This document shows positions 1 through 7,731 of a stretch of 64,000 bases of DNA, piece by piece. Source of the stretch: Betaproteobacteria bacterium (GTDB lineage Bacteria > Pseudomonadota > Gammaproteobacteria > Burkholderiales > Rhodocyclaceae); NCBI GenBank assembly GCA_009777245.1, contig WRMF01000009.1:19761-83760 (forward strand), read 5' to 3'. The notes below the pieces were generated by a model. That model was not told the DNA's origin, did not search any database, and saw nothing but the letters and a program-made list of their open reading frames with translations. Numbering within the stretch: position 1 is the first letter of the stretch; every line of letters begins with the position of its first letter. The position numbers and the translations under genes are program-made.

Positions 1-360
1 AAACCGCCGACGGATATGGCACAGAGAGTACTGAGCAACATGCCAGCAGTCCTCCGTGCTCAACCAGTGAACAAAATGGTAAAGGGCAAGAATACACACG
101 GCCACACCGCACCTTTCCCGGCGGATATTCCAAATCTCTTACGTCCCTTCTTGCCAAAAGGGGGGAGAGTACTAGATCCCTTTGGAGGAAGCGGCACAAC
201 TGCTCGTGCGCTCGATGGCTTCGTGAGCGAGACGATCTGTATCGAGAAGAAGAAGGAGTATTTTGACCTCGCTCTTAATCTCTTTATGTCCTATCGTAGC
301 GCACTGAATCAGGGAACACATCAGGCGATTCTATCCAGAGAGGAAATCGTTGGCGCATGA
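1..360 (+). CDS. DNA methyltransferase, beta class (C-terminal part)
   Basis: The frame is open to the left window edge, so only the last ~119 residues are seen. They contain TAPFP followed by VLDPFGGSGTT, the SAM-binding motif I (FxGxG) of N6-adenine/N4-cytosine methyltransferases, and then an acidic IEKKKEYF segment. Motif I near the C-terminus means the permuted beta class, in which the catalytic D/NPPY motif comes earlier and here lies outside the window. It should protect the host DNA against the HNH nuclease encoded tail-to-tail on the other strand. The 3' ends of the two genes overlap by 40 bp. The target sequence cannot be read from this part. Family assignment is firm; the link to the nuclease is inferred from position. 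Confidence 0.85.
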   Translation, partial: KPPTDMAQRVLSNMPAVLRAQPVNKMVKGKNTHGHTAPFPADIPNLLRPFLPKGGRVLDPFGGSGTTARALDGFVSETICIEKKKEYFDLALNLFMSYRSALNQGTHQAILSREEIVGA

Positions 361-1178
361 GAGTATTTGCTGCCAGGCTCAATTTCATATAAACCGATTT
401 GCTGGAGCCATCTAGCCATTGCCCAAGCTTCTTCAAATCTAATGTTCGCCATCGTGAGACCATACTCACGACAAAGGTTATGAAAACATCTGTAATTGCT
501 AGGTCGATGCACAAACAAAAGCCACATAAGACCAGCTTCAGCAGTCAGGAATGTCAGTCCACCGTTTGCGTGCGAAGGTCTGCGGATAACATTGTGTCTT
601 CTGCATCGAAGAATCATGTTGTCCAGGCGGTCGGCAACATCTTCAAGGTCTTTCTGAGTACGTATACTTCCAGACGTTAGTGCGTTATATAAATCCCCCG
701 AAATATTATCCAGGAGTTGCGCCTGTACGCCTGTGTAGTTGTGCCGATTAAGTAGGCCTACCAATCTCGCCTTAATTTCGGCCACAATGCGTGCGCAGTC
801 TTGCCGAACCAAGTCTGGAATCTCTTTTTGCACAGATAAACCCACGTCTCCAACAAACTCTTTCGGAATTACGTGGTCAGCCTGCAGGTCTACGCGAGTA
901 CCGCAATCAGCGCATTTTCCATTTTGCATAAAATGCCAGGTACGCACTGCTTCCCAGCATTTTCGGGGTGGAAAGTGGCGTTGAAATGATTTTTTGGACG
1001 CTATTGAGGTGCCAACCTGAGACGGATTAAGGTTTCCCAAAGTGGTCGCTGTTACCTCTCGCCAAGATATTATCCCTTCTTCAATAAGCTCCTCAAGGAA
1101 CATTTGCCAGTGCTCCTCTGTCCAATCGGCTCCGTTTGCCGGATATTCAGAAGCATGCTGTTCTCCCTCACCAGTCAT
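321..1178 (-). CDS. HNH-family restriction endonuclease
   Basis: About 285 residues. A CADC pair (C89, C92), a DHV (D101-H102) and a later CRRHN (C192, H195, N196) form a beta-beta-alpha-metal (HNH) nuclease core with a structural zinc site. I chose the ATG at 1178 because it has a GAGGAG Shine-Dalgarno inside the upstream gene and overlaps the controller stop by 11 bp, a usual C-R coupling. An in-frame start about 100 bp further upstream would only translate controller DNA. The position between a methyltransferase and a controller gene supports a Type II restriction enzyme. The rest of the protein matches no domain I recognise, so specificity is unknown. Confidence 0.8.
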   Translation of the reverse strand: MTGEGEQHASEYPANGADWTEEHWQMFLEELIEEGIISWREVTATTLGNLNPSQVGTSIASKKSFQRHFPPRKCWEAVRTWHFMQNGKCADCGTRVDLQADHVIPKEFVGDVGLSVQKEIPDLVRQDCARIVAEIKARLVGLLNRHNYTGVQAQLLDNISGDLYNALTSGSIRTQKDLEDVADRLDNMILRCRRHNVIRRPSHANGGLTFLTAEAGLMWLLFVHRPSNYRCFHNLCREYGLTMANIRFEEAWAMARWLQQIGLYEIEPGSKYSHAPTISSLDRIA

Positions 1179-1443
1179 TCGATGTCTCCTCGGTGTGTCC
1201 TTCGAGAGTTGCTTCAAATTTCGAAACAAATTCAGATAAGCCAATACCCAAAGCAGCACAGAAAATGCGGAGTTCAGCAACGTCTAGTCGTCTTTCCCGA
1301 CGCTCAATCTTGCTTATCAGAGACTGCTCGACACCCAGCCGCGTAGCCAACTCGACTTGAGTAAGGCCAGCCTCTTTCCGCGCTGTGCGCAGCAATGAGA
1401 CGAGCGCCGAGTAATCATCGCTGTGTAGGGGAATTGGAATCAT
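1168..1443 (-). CDS. Controller (C) protein of the R-M system, XRE-type HTH
   Basis: A 91-residue protein made almost wholly of a Cro/C1-type helix-turn-helix: LLRTARKEAGLTQVELATRL, then SLISKIERRERRLD. Size and position directly upstream of, and overlapping, the nuclease gene fit a restriction-modification controller that delays nuclease expression until methylation is established. The ATG at 1443 is preferred over an upstream in-frame start because a good sigma-70 promoter ends six bases before it, predicting an almost leaderless transcript, as known for several C genes. Likely autoregulated through the inverted repeat at 1461-1482. Confidence 0.85.
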   Translation of the reverse strand: MIPIPLHSDDYSALVSLLRTARKEAGLTQVELATRLGVEQSLISKIERRERRLDVAELRIFCAALGIGLSEFVSKFEATLEGHTEETSNDW

Positions 1444-1449
1444 TTTGCT

Positions 1450-1482
1450 AAGATAAAGCCGATTTTTGAATATGCCAAAATC
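1450..1482 (-). promoter_or_regulatory. Controller-gene promoter and candidate C-box
   Basis: On the minus strand, TTGGCA (1478-1473), 17 bp, then TATCTT (1455-1450), with the controller ATG starting seven bases further on. An inverted repeat with GATTTT and AAAATC arms (1461-1482, 10-bp spacer) covers the -35 box and most of the spacer. Occupancy there would be expected to affect polymerase binding, as with C-protein operators. The operator role is inferred. Confidence 0.6.
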
Positions 1483-1525
1483 GACTATTATTGCCATTCG
1501 AAACGCGGACTCGTTGGTCTTGTGT

Positions 1526-1574
1526 CTTGCGCACAAGCGGACGGCCTGCGACCGGCGCATACCTTGTACGCAAG
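1526..1574. repeat. Imperfect inverted repeat
   Basis: Arms CTTGCGCACAAG (1526-1537) and CTTGTACGCAAG (1563-1574) pair with one mismatch around a 25-bp spacer. The repeat sits between the controller promoter and the next possible gene. It could be a transcription stop or a degenerate recombination site, but no clear attC boxes flank it. Confidence 0.5.
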
Positions 1575-1629
1575 ATATTCAAGTTATCACATCTCAGACG
1601 TTGACCGCTTACCCGATGAGGTCGTTCCA

Positions 1630-1926
1630 ATGACCTACAAGGATGGCCTCCTTCAACACCCTGCTGGCTTCACAGTGACTCTCGGCAAAACATCCGGCAA
1701 CCTCTCCGGCGGGAGAGTCGAACACAAGCGTGTTAGCGAGTTTACTGTAGAGGAGAGGAGAAAAAACATTCCAAGATCGACTGGTAAGCGAAAGCGGTAT
1801 ACTTTACGGATTGCGCGTTCGGTTGGCCTTGTACCTGAGCACTACCCATGTGTCACAACAACATGTTCAACCCCGCTCCCTTCGCTCGCTGGACATCCAA
1901 TCGCTTCGCGCTTGGGTGCCGGTTAA
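1630..1926 (+). CDS. Hypothetical small protein, possible cassette ORF
   Basis: A 98-codon frame with a GATGAGG stretch about 9 nt before the ATG. It runs into the attC-like site at 1853-1940 and stops inside that site, as cassette genes often do. The product is basic (RRKNIPRSTGKRKRY) and matches nothing I recognise. Its tail is attC sequence, so it may be spurious. If real, it is the gene of the cassette upstream of the acetyltransferase. Confidence 0.3.
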   Translation: MTYKDGLLQHPAGFTVTLGKTSGNLSGGRVEHKRVSEFTVEERRKNIPRSTGKRKRYTLRIARSVGLVPEHYPCVTTTCSTPLPSLAGHPIASRLGAG

Positions 1927-1940
1927 CATAAACGTTAGGT
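1853..1940 (+). repeat. attC-like recombination site 1
   Basis: The right end has GGTTAAC then AAC-GTTAGGT, matching the R' core GTTRRRY at 1934-1940. The left end has TCACAAC, a six-base spacer and TTCAACC. Folded back, TTCAACC pairs with the complement of GGTTAA with one extra-helical C, the layout of integron attC sites. Length of ~88 bp is within the known range. Integrase would cut after G1934. Confidence 0.65.
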
Positions 1941-1958
1941 CACCAGAAAAACCCCAGT

Positions 1959-2483
1959 ATGCATATTTCAACAAATCTTCCGGGTTGCGTTCTTCGCTCA
2001 TGGCGGCCTGAGGACAAAGCTGCCCTGCTGCTGCACGCCAACAATCGCAATATCTGGCGCAACCTCACCGAGATGTTCCCGCATCCATACACTGAAACCA
2101 ACGCGGTTCAGTGGCTCTCTATCGCATCGAGTCCCGGTACCAGCATTTATCTAGCCATTGAGGTCGGCGGTGAGGCTGTTGGTGGCATTGGCATCATCGC
2201 AGGCACAGGCATCGGCCAGTACACCGGCCAGTTTGGCTATTGGTTGGGTGAGTCATTGTGGGGCAGAGGTATCGCTACAGCATCGGCCAGTGCCTTGGCA
2301 ACACATGCACTTGCTCAACCGCAGTTCGTGCGTCTCGAAGCGCCTGTGTTTGCCTGGAATCCTGCTTCCATGCGAGTGCTGGAAAAAGTTGGCTTCATCA
2401 GAGAAGGCGTCCTGCGCAGGAGCGTATTCAAAGATGGGCAACTTATTGACAATGTTATGTATGCCAAAGTACGCGATGCCTGA
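1959..2483 (+). CDS. GNAT family N-acetyltransferase (RimJ/RimL type), cassette-borne
   Basis: A 174-residue protein of the Acetyltransf_3 type. It begins with LRSWRPEDKAALLLHANN, has the acetyl-CoA-binding motif around WLGESLWGRGIAT and ends with NPASMRVLEKVGF followed by VFKDGQLIDNVMYA, as in RimJ/RimL-like enzymes that acetylate N-terminal or small-molecule amines. The substrate cannot be told. The start lies 18 bp after attC-like site 1 and the TGA lies inside the left box of attC-like site 2, so the gene fills a ~607-bp unit (1935-2541) like a mobile gene cassette. No good Shine-Dalgarno precedes it and no integrase gene is in the window. Confidence 0.85.
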   Translation: MHISTNLPGCVLRSWRPEDKAALLLHANNRNIWRNLTEMFPHPYTETNAVQWLSIASSPGTSIYLAIEVGGEAVGGIGIIAGTGIGQYTGQFGYWLGESLWGRGIATASASALATHALAQPQFVRLEAPVFAWNPASMRVLEKVGFIREGVLRRSVFKDGQLIDNVMYAKVRDA

Positions 2484-2547
2484 CTTTGCGCTCAAGCCGG
2501 ACAGACCCGCCTGCGGCGGGTTTGCCGCTTGGCTTTGAACGTTAGTT
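2478..2547 (+). repeat. attC-like recombination site 2
   Basis: The left box GCCTGAC (2478-2484) holds the acetyltransferase stop. CTCAAGCC follows, then a perfect inner hairpin ACCCGCC-tgc-GGCGGGT, then GCTTGGCTTTGA and the right core GTTAGTT (2541-2547). Both core boxes deviate from consensus by one base, so the site may be old. Its end is two bases before the mfd start codon. Confidence 0.6.
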
Positions 2548-2549
2548 TT

Positions 2550-5500
2550 ATGATGAACGCGCAGACTTTATCCCTTCTTTCCCTTGCCCCGTCGCCCTTG
2601 CCTGGTCGCAAGGTGGAATGGCAGGTTGCGGGCGGCTCTGCGGACGCTCTGCTGCTCGCCGACATTGCCAGGCAAAGGGCGGAAAGTCCGGGCATATTGA
2701 CGGTAATCACGGCCAATGCCTTGGATGCGCGGCGGTTGCAGGAAGAAATCGCCTGGTTTTTTCCGGCATCCCGTCCCCATCTTCTGCCGGATTGGGAGAC
2801 CCTGCCTTACGATAGTTTTTCGCCGCATCAGGATTTGATTTCCGAACGCCTGGCGACCCTTTGGGCAATGTTGCGGGGAGAGTGTCGGGTATTGCTGGTT
2901 GCGGCGACAACGGCGATAGCCCGCTTTCTGCCGCCTTCCTTTCTGGCGGCTTATGCCTTTTCCTTTGCCAGAGGCGAAAAATTCGACAACGAGCGATTCA
3001 TCAATCAATTGACATTGGCGGGTTATGCCCGCGTGACCCAGGTTGCCGCGCCCGGAGAATTCGCGGTGCGCGGCTCCCTGATTGATCTTTATCCGATGGG
3101 GGAAAAATCGCCTTTTCGCATTGACCTCTTTGATGACGAAATTGAATCCATCCGTCTTTTTGATGTGGAGAGCCAGCGCACGCTTTGTCCGGTGGAGGCG
3201 GTTCGTCTTCTGCCGGCGCGGGAATTTCCGCTGGACGAGCAGGGAAGAGCCACCTTTCGCCGCAAATTTCGCGCATGTTTTGAAGGCGATCCCGGCAAAA
3301 GCCGGGTGTACAAGGATGTTTCCGCAGGCATTGCCAGCGCGGGCGTCGAATACTTCCTGCCCCTGTTTTTTGACGAGACCGCGACCCTGTTCGATTATCT
3401 GCCGTCCGGCTCAGTGCTGGCGACGCATGGCGACGTAGCGGGAGCGTTGGAAGCGTTCCGGCAGGATACCCGCACTCGCTACGACATGCTGCGCGGCGAT
3501 TCCGTCACCCACGGAACCAGACTGTTGCCGCCGGAGGCACTGTTTCTTTCTTCTGAAGAATTTTTCACCAGGGTAAAGGAGAGAGGGCGGGCGGAGATTA
3601 TTCGTTCGCCCGTATTAGATGCCTTGCCGGTCGCGGTCAATCGGCGTTCCGAAAACCCGCTTGCCGCTCTTGAAGGTTTTCTGGCGAGCTTTCCGGGGCG
3701 TGTGCTGGTTGTAGCCGAATCCGCCGGACGGCGGGAGACGATGGCGCAATTTTTCGCCGGATGTGGTCTTTCCCTTCCGGTTGTTGATGATTTTGCCGCT
3801 TTTCTGGGCGGCGAAGAAAAGGCGGCTCTGGCGATTGCGCCCTTGCAGGCGGGTTTGCGCCTTGACGACAAATTGTCTCTCATCAGCGAAAACGAGCTTT
3901 ACGCGGATCGTCCCCGCTCCAGGCAGCGCCGGAAAAGCAGGCTGGATAACTGGCTGCGCGACCTTGCCGAACTGAAAGTGGGCGCTCCGGTCGTGCATGA
4001 ATCGCACGGAGTAGGGCGTTACATGGGATTGGCGCGGATGGATACAGCCGAAGGGCAGGTGGAATTTCTGGAAATCCATTATGCGGGGGATGCAAAGCTC
4101 TTCGTGCCGGTTGCCCAGTTGCAGGTGATTGCCCGCTATTCCGGCGCAGACCCGGAACATGCTCCTCTGCACATATTGGGTTCCGGGCAGTGGGAAAAAG
4201 CAAAAAGAAAGGCGGCGATACAGGCGCGGGACGCGGCGGCGGAATTGCTCGCCCTTTACGCCCGTCGCGCCGCCCGAAAAGGTTACGCCTTCGAGTTTGG
4301 AGCAGCGGACATTGAAGCGTTCGCGGCAGGTTTCGGCTTTGAGGAAACGCCGGATCAGCAGGAAGCCATTGACGCGGTGTTGGCGGATATGAGATCAGAC
4401 AAGCCGATGGATCGGCTTGTCTGCGGGGATGTCGGTTTCGGCAAGACCGAAGTCGCGTTAAGGGCGGCTTTCGCGGCGGTGGAGGACGGCAGGCAGGTGG
4501 CGATTCTCTGCCCGACCACCCTGTTGTGCGAGCAGCATTTCCGCACATTTACGGATCGCTTTGCCGACTGGTCGGTCAGGATAGCGGAGCTTTCCCGTTT
4601 CAGGAGCAAAAAGGAATCAGCGGAGACGCTCTGTGATCTGGCGGAAGGAAAAATTGACATTGTTCTCGGCACGCACAAACTGCTCGGCAGGGAGGTGAAA
4701 TTCGCCCGCCTTGGCCTTGTGGTGATTGACGAGGAACATCGTTTCGGGGTACGGCAGAAAGAAAGGTTGAAGGCGCTACGCGCCGAAGTGGATGTATTGA
4801 CCCTGACCGCTACCCCGATTCCGCGCACTCTTGCCATGAGTCTGGAAGGCTTGCGCGATTTTTCCGTTATTGCCACCGCGCCCAACAAACGGCTTGCCAT
4901 CAAGACTTTTGTTTCCCCTTCTTCCGGCGGACTGATTCGGGAAGCGGTGCTGCGCGAACTGAAGCGAGGCGGACAGGTTTATTTTTTGCATAACGAAGTC
5001 GCCACTATCGAAGCAATGCGAAATAGAATTGCCGACCTTGTGCCGGAGGCTACCATTGCGGTCGGACATGGGCAAATGCCGGAGCGCGAGCTGGAACGGG
5101 TAATGCGCGATTTCATGGGGCAGAGAATCAATCTCCTGCTCTCCACGACCATCATCGAGACGGGCATTGACAATCCTCATGCCAATACCATTCTCATCAA
5201 TCGGGCGGATAAATTCGGCCTTGCCCAGTTGCACCAGTTGCGGGGAAGGGTAGGGCGTTCCCACCATCAGGCTTACGCTTATCTGTTGGTGGAAGAGGGG
5301 ATGACAAAGCAGGCGCGGCAACGTCTGGAGGCAATTCAGGCTATGGAAGAGCTGGGTTCCGGCTTTTATCTTGCCATGCACGATCTGGAAATTCGCGGCG
5401 CGGGGGAGGTGCTGGGGGAAAACCAGGCGGGCGAGATGCAGGAAGTTGGCTTCAATGTATTTCTGGATATGCTGAATCGCGCGGTTGCTGTCTTTAAGGC

Positions 5501-6002
5501 GGGCAGGGATGTGAGCGCCGATGATCTGACCGCGCCGCTTGGCCTGTCCGGTGAAATTCACCTTTCCGTACCGGCGCTGTTGCCGGATACTTATTGTCCT
5601 GATGTTGAGGAACGTCTGAACCTCTATAAACGGCTGGCCAACTGCGAGCGGGACGATGAAATTGACGCGATGCAGGAGGAATTGATAGACCGCTTCGGCG
5701 TATTGCCCTTGCAGAGTTGCTCCCTTATTGCGACGCATCGCTTGCGTCTTTTCATTCGTCCTTTTGGGGTGAAAAAGCTGGAGGCTGCCGATGATCGCAT
5801 TCTGGTTTCCTTTAATCCTGATTTTTCGAGTGATTCAGCTTTGGACCCGACCAGGATTATCGCGCTCGTGCAAAAGGATAGGCGTTATCGCTTCGCGGGG
5901 CAGGACAGAATCGCGCTGGACGGGCATTATCCGACGCTGGAAGAAAAAGTCGCGGCCATTAAGGAAATGTTCGCCGCTCTGGAAAGGAGTGATACAGGAT
6001 GA
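2550..6002 (+). CDS. mfd: Transcription-repair coupling factor Mfd
   Basis: An ATPase that removes RNA polymerase stalled at lesions and recruits UvrA. About 1150 residues, the normal family length. In order: a UvrB-like N-terminal module (SADALLLADIARQRA, DWETLPYDSFSPH), the RNA-polymerase-binding domain (GAPVVHESHGVGRYMGL), helicase motif I GDVGFGKTE near residue 625, DEEH near 725 with LTATPIPRTL, motif VI RGRVGRSHHQAYAYLL, and the C-terminal domain. Two adjacent ATGs (2550, 2553) can start it; neither has a Shine-Dalgarno, because the attC-like site ends just before. It overlaps alkB by ATGA, so the two are translationally coupled. Confidence 0.97.
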   Translation: MMNAQTLSLLSLAPSPLPGRKVEWQVAGGSADALLLADIARQRAESPGILTVITANALDARRLQEEIAWFFPASRPHLLPDWETLPYDSFSPHQDLISERLATLWAMLRGECRVLLVAATTAIARFLPPSFLAAYAFSFARGEKFDNERFINQLTLAGYARVTQVAAPGEFAVRGSLIDLYPMGEKSPFRIDLFDDEIESIRLFDVESQRTLCPVEAVRLLPAREFPLDEQGRATFRRKFRACFEGDPGKSRVYKDVSAGIASAGVEYFLPLFFDETATLFDYLPSGSVLATHGDVAGALEAFRQDTRTRYDMLRGDSVTHGTRLLPPEALFLSSEEFFTRVKERGRAEIIRSPVLDALPVAVNRRSENPLAALEGFLASFPGRVLVVAESAGRRETMAQFFAGCGLSLPVVDDFAAFLGGEEKAALAIAPLQAGLRLDDKLSLISENELYADRPRSRQRRKSRLDNWLRDLAELKVGAPVVHESHGVGRYMGLARMDTAEGQVEFLEIHYAGDAKLFVPVAQLQVIARYSGADPEHAPLHILGSGQWEKAKRKAAIQARDAAAELLALYARRAARKGYAFEFGAADIEAFAAGFGFEETPDQQEAIDAVLADMRSDKPMDRLVCGDVGFGKTEVALRAAFAAVEDGRQVAILCPTTLLCEQHFRTFTDRFADWSVRIAELSRFRSKKESAETLCDLAEGKIDIVLGTHKLLGREVKFARLGLVVIDEEHRFGVRQKERLKALRAEVDVLTLTATPIPRTLAMSLEGLRDFSVIATAPNKRLAIKTFVSPSSGGLIREAVLRELKRGGQVYFLHNEVATIEAMRNRIADLVPEATIAVGHGQMPERELERVMRDFMGQRINLLLSTTIIETGIDNPHANTILINRADKFGLAQLHQLRGRVGRSHHQAYAYLLVEEGMTKQARQRLEAIQAMEELGSGFYLAMHDLEIRGAGEVLGENQAGEMQEVGFNVFLDMLNRAVAVFKAGRDVSADDLTAPLGLSGEIHLSVPALLPDTYCPDVEERLNLYKRLANCERDDEIDAMQEELIDRFGVLPLQSCSLIATHRLRLFIRPFGVKKLEAADDRILVSFNPDFSSDSALDPTRIIALVQKDRRYRFAGQDRIALDGHYPTLEEKVAAIKEMFAALERSDTG

Positions 6003-6634
6003 ATTCGGCTCTCTTTGGCGCACCGCCCGTGGAAGTTGCGGAAGGCGCGATGTTTTTCAAGGCGCGGCTGCGGGATGAAGCTGCTGATTATTTGCGGACG
6101 GTCGAAAAAATAGCGACAGAAGCGCCGTTTCGTCATATGCTGACACCGGGCGGGCAGACTATCTCGGCGGCGATGACGAACTGCGGCGATTTTGGCTGGG
6201 TGTCCGACCGCAAGGGCTATCGTTATGCCGCTGCCGATCCGATTAGCGGCAAGCCCTGGCCCTTGATGCCGGAGCGGTTTCGCAGAGAGGCGATCAAGGC
6301 TGCGGAGGAAGCGGGTTTTACGAATTTTTCCCCGGAAGCCTGCCTGATAAACCGCTATGCCATTGGCGCAAAGATGGGACTGCATCAGGATCGGGACGAG
6401 GCGGATTTTAGCCAGCCGATAGTTTCTTTTTCCTTTGGCCTCTCTGCCGTTTTTTTGTTCGGCGGCGCGACAAGGCGTGACAAGACGCAAAAAATCATCC
6501 TGGAAGAAGGCGATGTTTTTGTCTGGGGCGGCGCGGCGCGCCTGTTTTTTCACGGAATAGCGCCGATCAAGGCGGACGCAGCTCGTCCTAACTCAAATTA
6601 CCGTTTCAATCTGACCTTCCGGCGTGTCCGGTGA
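5999..6634 (+). CDS. alkB: Alpha-ketoglutarate-dependent dioxygenase AlkB
   Basis: Removes 1-methyladenine and 3-methylcytosine lesions by Fe(II)/2-oxoglutarate-dependent demethylation in the cytoplasm. At 211 residues it has the expected length. The iron ligands are in HQD (H129, D131) and FFHG (H185); the 2-oxoglutarate-binding arginines are R202 and R208 in YRFNLTFRR. GFTNFSPEACLINRY and GAKMGLHQDRDE are family landmarks. The start overlaps the mfd stop by four bases (ATGA), putting two DNA-repair genes in one unit. It converges on nadC with a 3-bp gap and no obvious terminator. Confidence 0.96.
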   Translation: MNSALFGAPPVEVAEGAMFFKARLRDEAADYLRTVEKIATEAPFRHMLTPGGQTISAAMTNCGDFGWVSDRKGYRYAAADPISGKPWPLMPERFRREAIKAAEEAGFTNFSPEACLINRYAIGAKMGLHQDRDEADFSQPIVSFSFGLSAVFLFGGATRRDKTQKIILEEGDVFVWGGAARLFFHGIAPIKADAARPNSNYRFNLTFRRVR

Positions 6635-6637
6635 GGT

Positions 6638-7516
6638 TCAGTTCGGGATAACGCGCAGGGAAAAATCCAGCGCCTTGATGTTTTTGGTCAACGCGCCGAT
6701 GGAGATGCGATCAATGCCGGTTGCGGCAATTTGGGCGAGTGTTTTTAGCGTTGCTCCGCCGGAAGCCTCAAGGATAGCGGGGCTATCGTAGCGGCGGTTT
6801 ATGGCGACGGCTTGTTTGAGCAGGGGAACGCTGAAATTGTCGAGAAGGAGCATGGTTGCCCCGGCATTGATGGCAGTTTCCATGTCTGCCAGATTTTCGA
6901 CTTCTATCTGAACAAAGCGGCAGCAAGGCTCGGTTTCGGCAAGGCTTTCCGCCGCAGTCAAAGCAGGACGAATGCCGCCCGCCGCCGCGATATGGTTTTC
7001 CTTGATTAGAATGGCGTCCCAGAGCGCGAAGCGGTGATTTTGCCCGCCGCCTATGCGGACGGCGTATTTTTGCGCCAACCTCAAACCGGGCAAGGTCTTT
7101 CTGGTATCCACGATGACAGCATTGGTATCGCGGACGCAATCGGCATATTGGCGCGTCTGGCTTGCCACGCCGGAAAGCATCTGGAGAAAGTTCAAGGCGG
7201 CGCGCTCGGCGGAAAGAATGGCTCGGGCGTTGCCAAAAATTTCGCACAGGGTTTTCCCAGCGGAAATTGTCGCGCCTTCTTCAAGATGCCATTTTATCCT
7301 GACAGTCGGGTCAAGACCGATAAAACAGGCATTGAACCAGGCTTGTCCGCAAAGAATGCCCGCCTCACGGCTGATAAGCAGTGCCTTTGCGTTACGCTCA
7401 GCGGGAATCAGGCTTGCGGTCAAGTCGCCAGGACCCAGGTCTTCGGCAAGCGCAAGCGCGACATTACCCTTAATGACTTCCGCAAGGGGAAGGGGAAAAT
7501 CGTAGTCAAAAGTCAT
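6638..7516 (-). CDS. nadC: Nicotinate-nucleotide pyrophosphorylase (carboxylating)
   Basis: Converts quinolinate and PRPP to nicotinate mononucleotide, PPi and CO2 in NAD synthesis. It has 292 residues. Landmarks: EDLGPGDLTASLI near the start, AERAALNFLQMLSGVAS, the PRPP/quinolinate-binding DTRKTLPGLR and KYAVRIGGGQNHR, KENH, and the barrel end LEASGGATLKTLAQIAATGIDRISIGALT. The ATG follows directly after the stop of the small Cys-rich gene, so they are probably one transcript. nadA and nadB are not in the window. Confidence 0.97.
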   Translation of the reverse strand: MTFDYDFPLPLAEVIKGNVALALAEDLGPGDLTASLIPAERNAKALLISREAGILCGQAWFNACFIGLDPTVRIKWHLEEGATISAGKTLCEIFGNARAILSAERAALNFLQMLSGVASQTRQYADCVRDTNAVIVDTRKTLPGLRLAQKYAVRIGGGQNHRFALWDAILIKENHIAAAGGIRPALTAAESLAETEPCCRFVQIEVENLADMETAINAGATMLLLDNFSVPLLKQAVAINRRYDSPAILEASGGATLKTLAQIAATGIDRISIGALTKNIKALDFSLRVIPN

Positions 7517-7517
7517 A

Positions 7518-7703
7518 TCATTCAGGCTTTTTCTGGGAGCGGGGTTGAAAACAAAGACAGGCGTAACCGCTGGCTTCTTCCACTTCCTGCGAGGGCAGGC
7601 TGCGGCTCTTGAAATTCATGGCGCGACACCCATAGGGAAAAGCCACTTCATGAGTGATGAAAAAATATAGACAGTTTTGGCAGTCATTGGTCTGGCATGA
7701 CAC
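7518..7703 (-). CDS. Conserved small Cys-rich protein
   Basis: Reading from a GTG at 7703 gives 61 residues starting VSCQTNDCQNCLYFF. An AAGGA site 8 nt upstream supports GTG over a longer ATG start in poor context. Cysteines in C-x4-C-x2-C and later YGC and CLCF, with FPYGCRAMNFKSR between, suggest a small metal-binding protein. I recognise the pattern as a conserved betaproteobacterial small protein, not a characterised family. It abuts nadC (TGA then ATG), so the two are probably co-transcribed. Confidence 0.6.
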   Translation of the reverse strand: MSCQTNDCQNCLYFFITHEVAFPYGCRAMNFKSRSLPSQEVEEASGYACLCFQPRSQKKPE

Positions 7704-7731
7704 GATCAATATCCTTTTCGGAAAGTGGTTT

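Noticed and set aside
321..1178. Homing or phage-type HNH nuclease instead of a restriction enzyme
   Set aside because: The overlapping controller gene and the tail-to-tail methyltransferase favour a restriction-modification role.
1560..1612. Third attC site ending at GTTGACC near 1603
   Set aside because: The core has C where a purine is expected and no matching left box is found within 150 bp.
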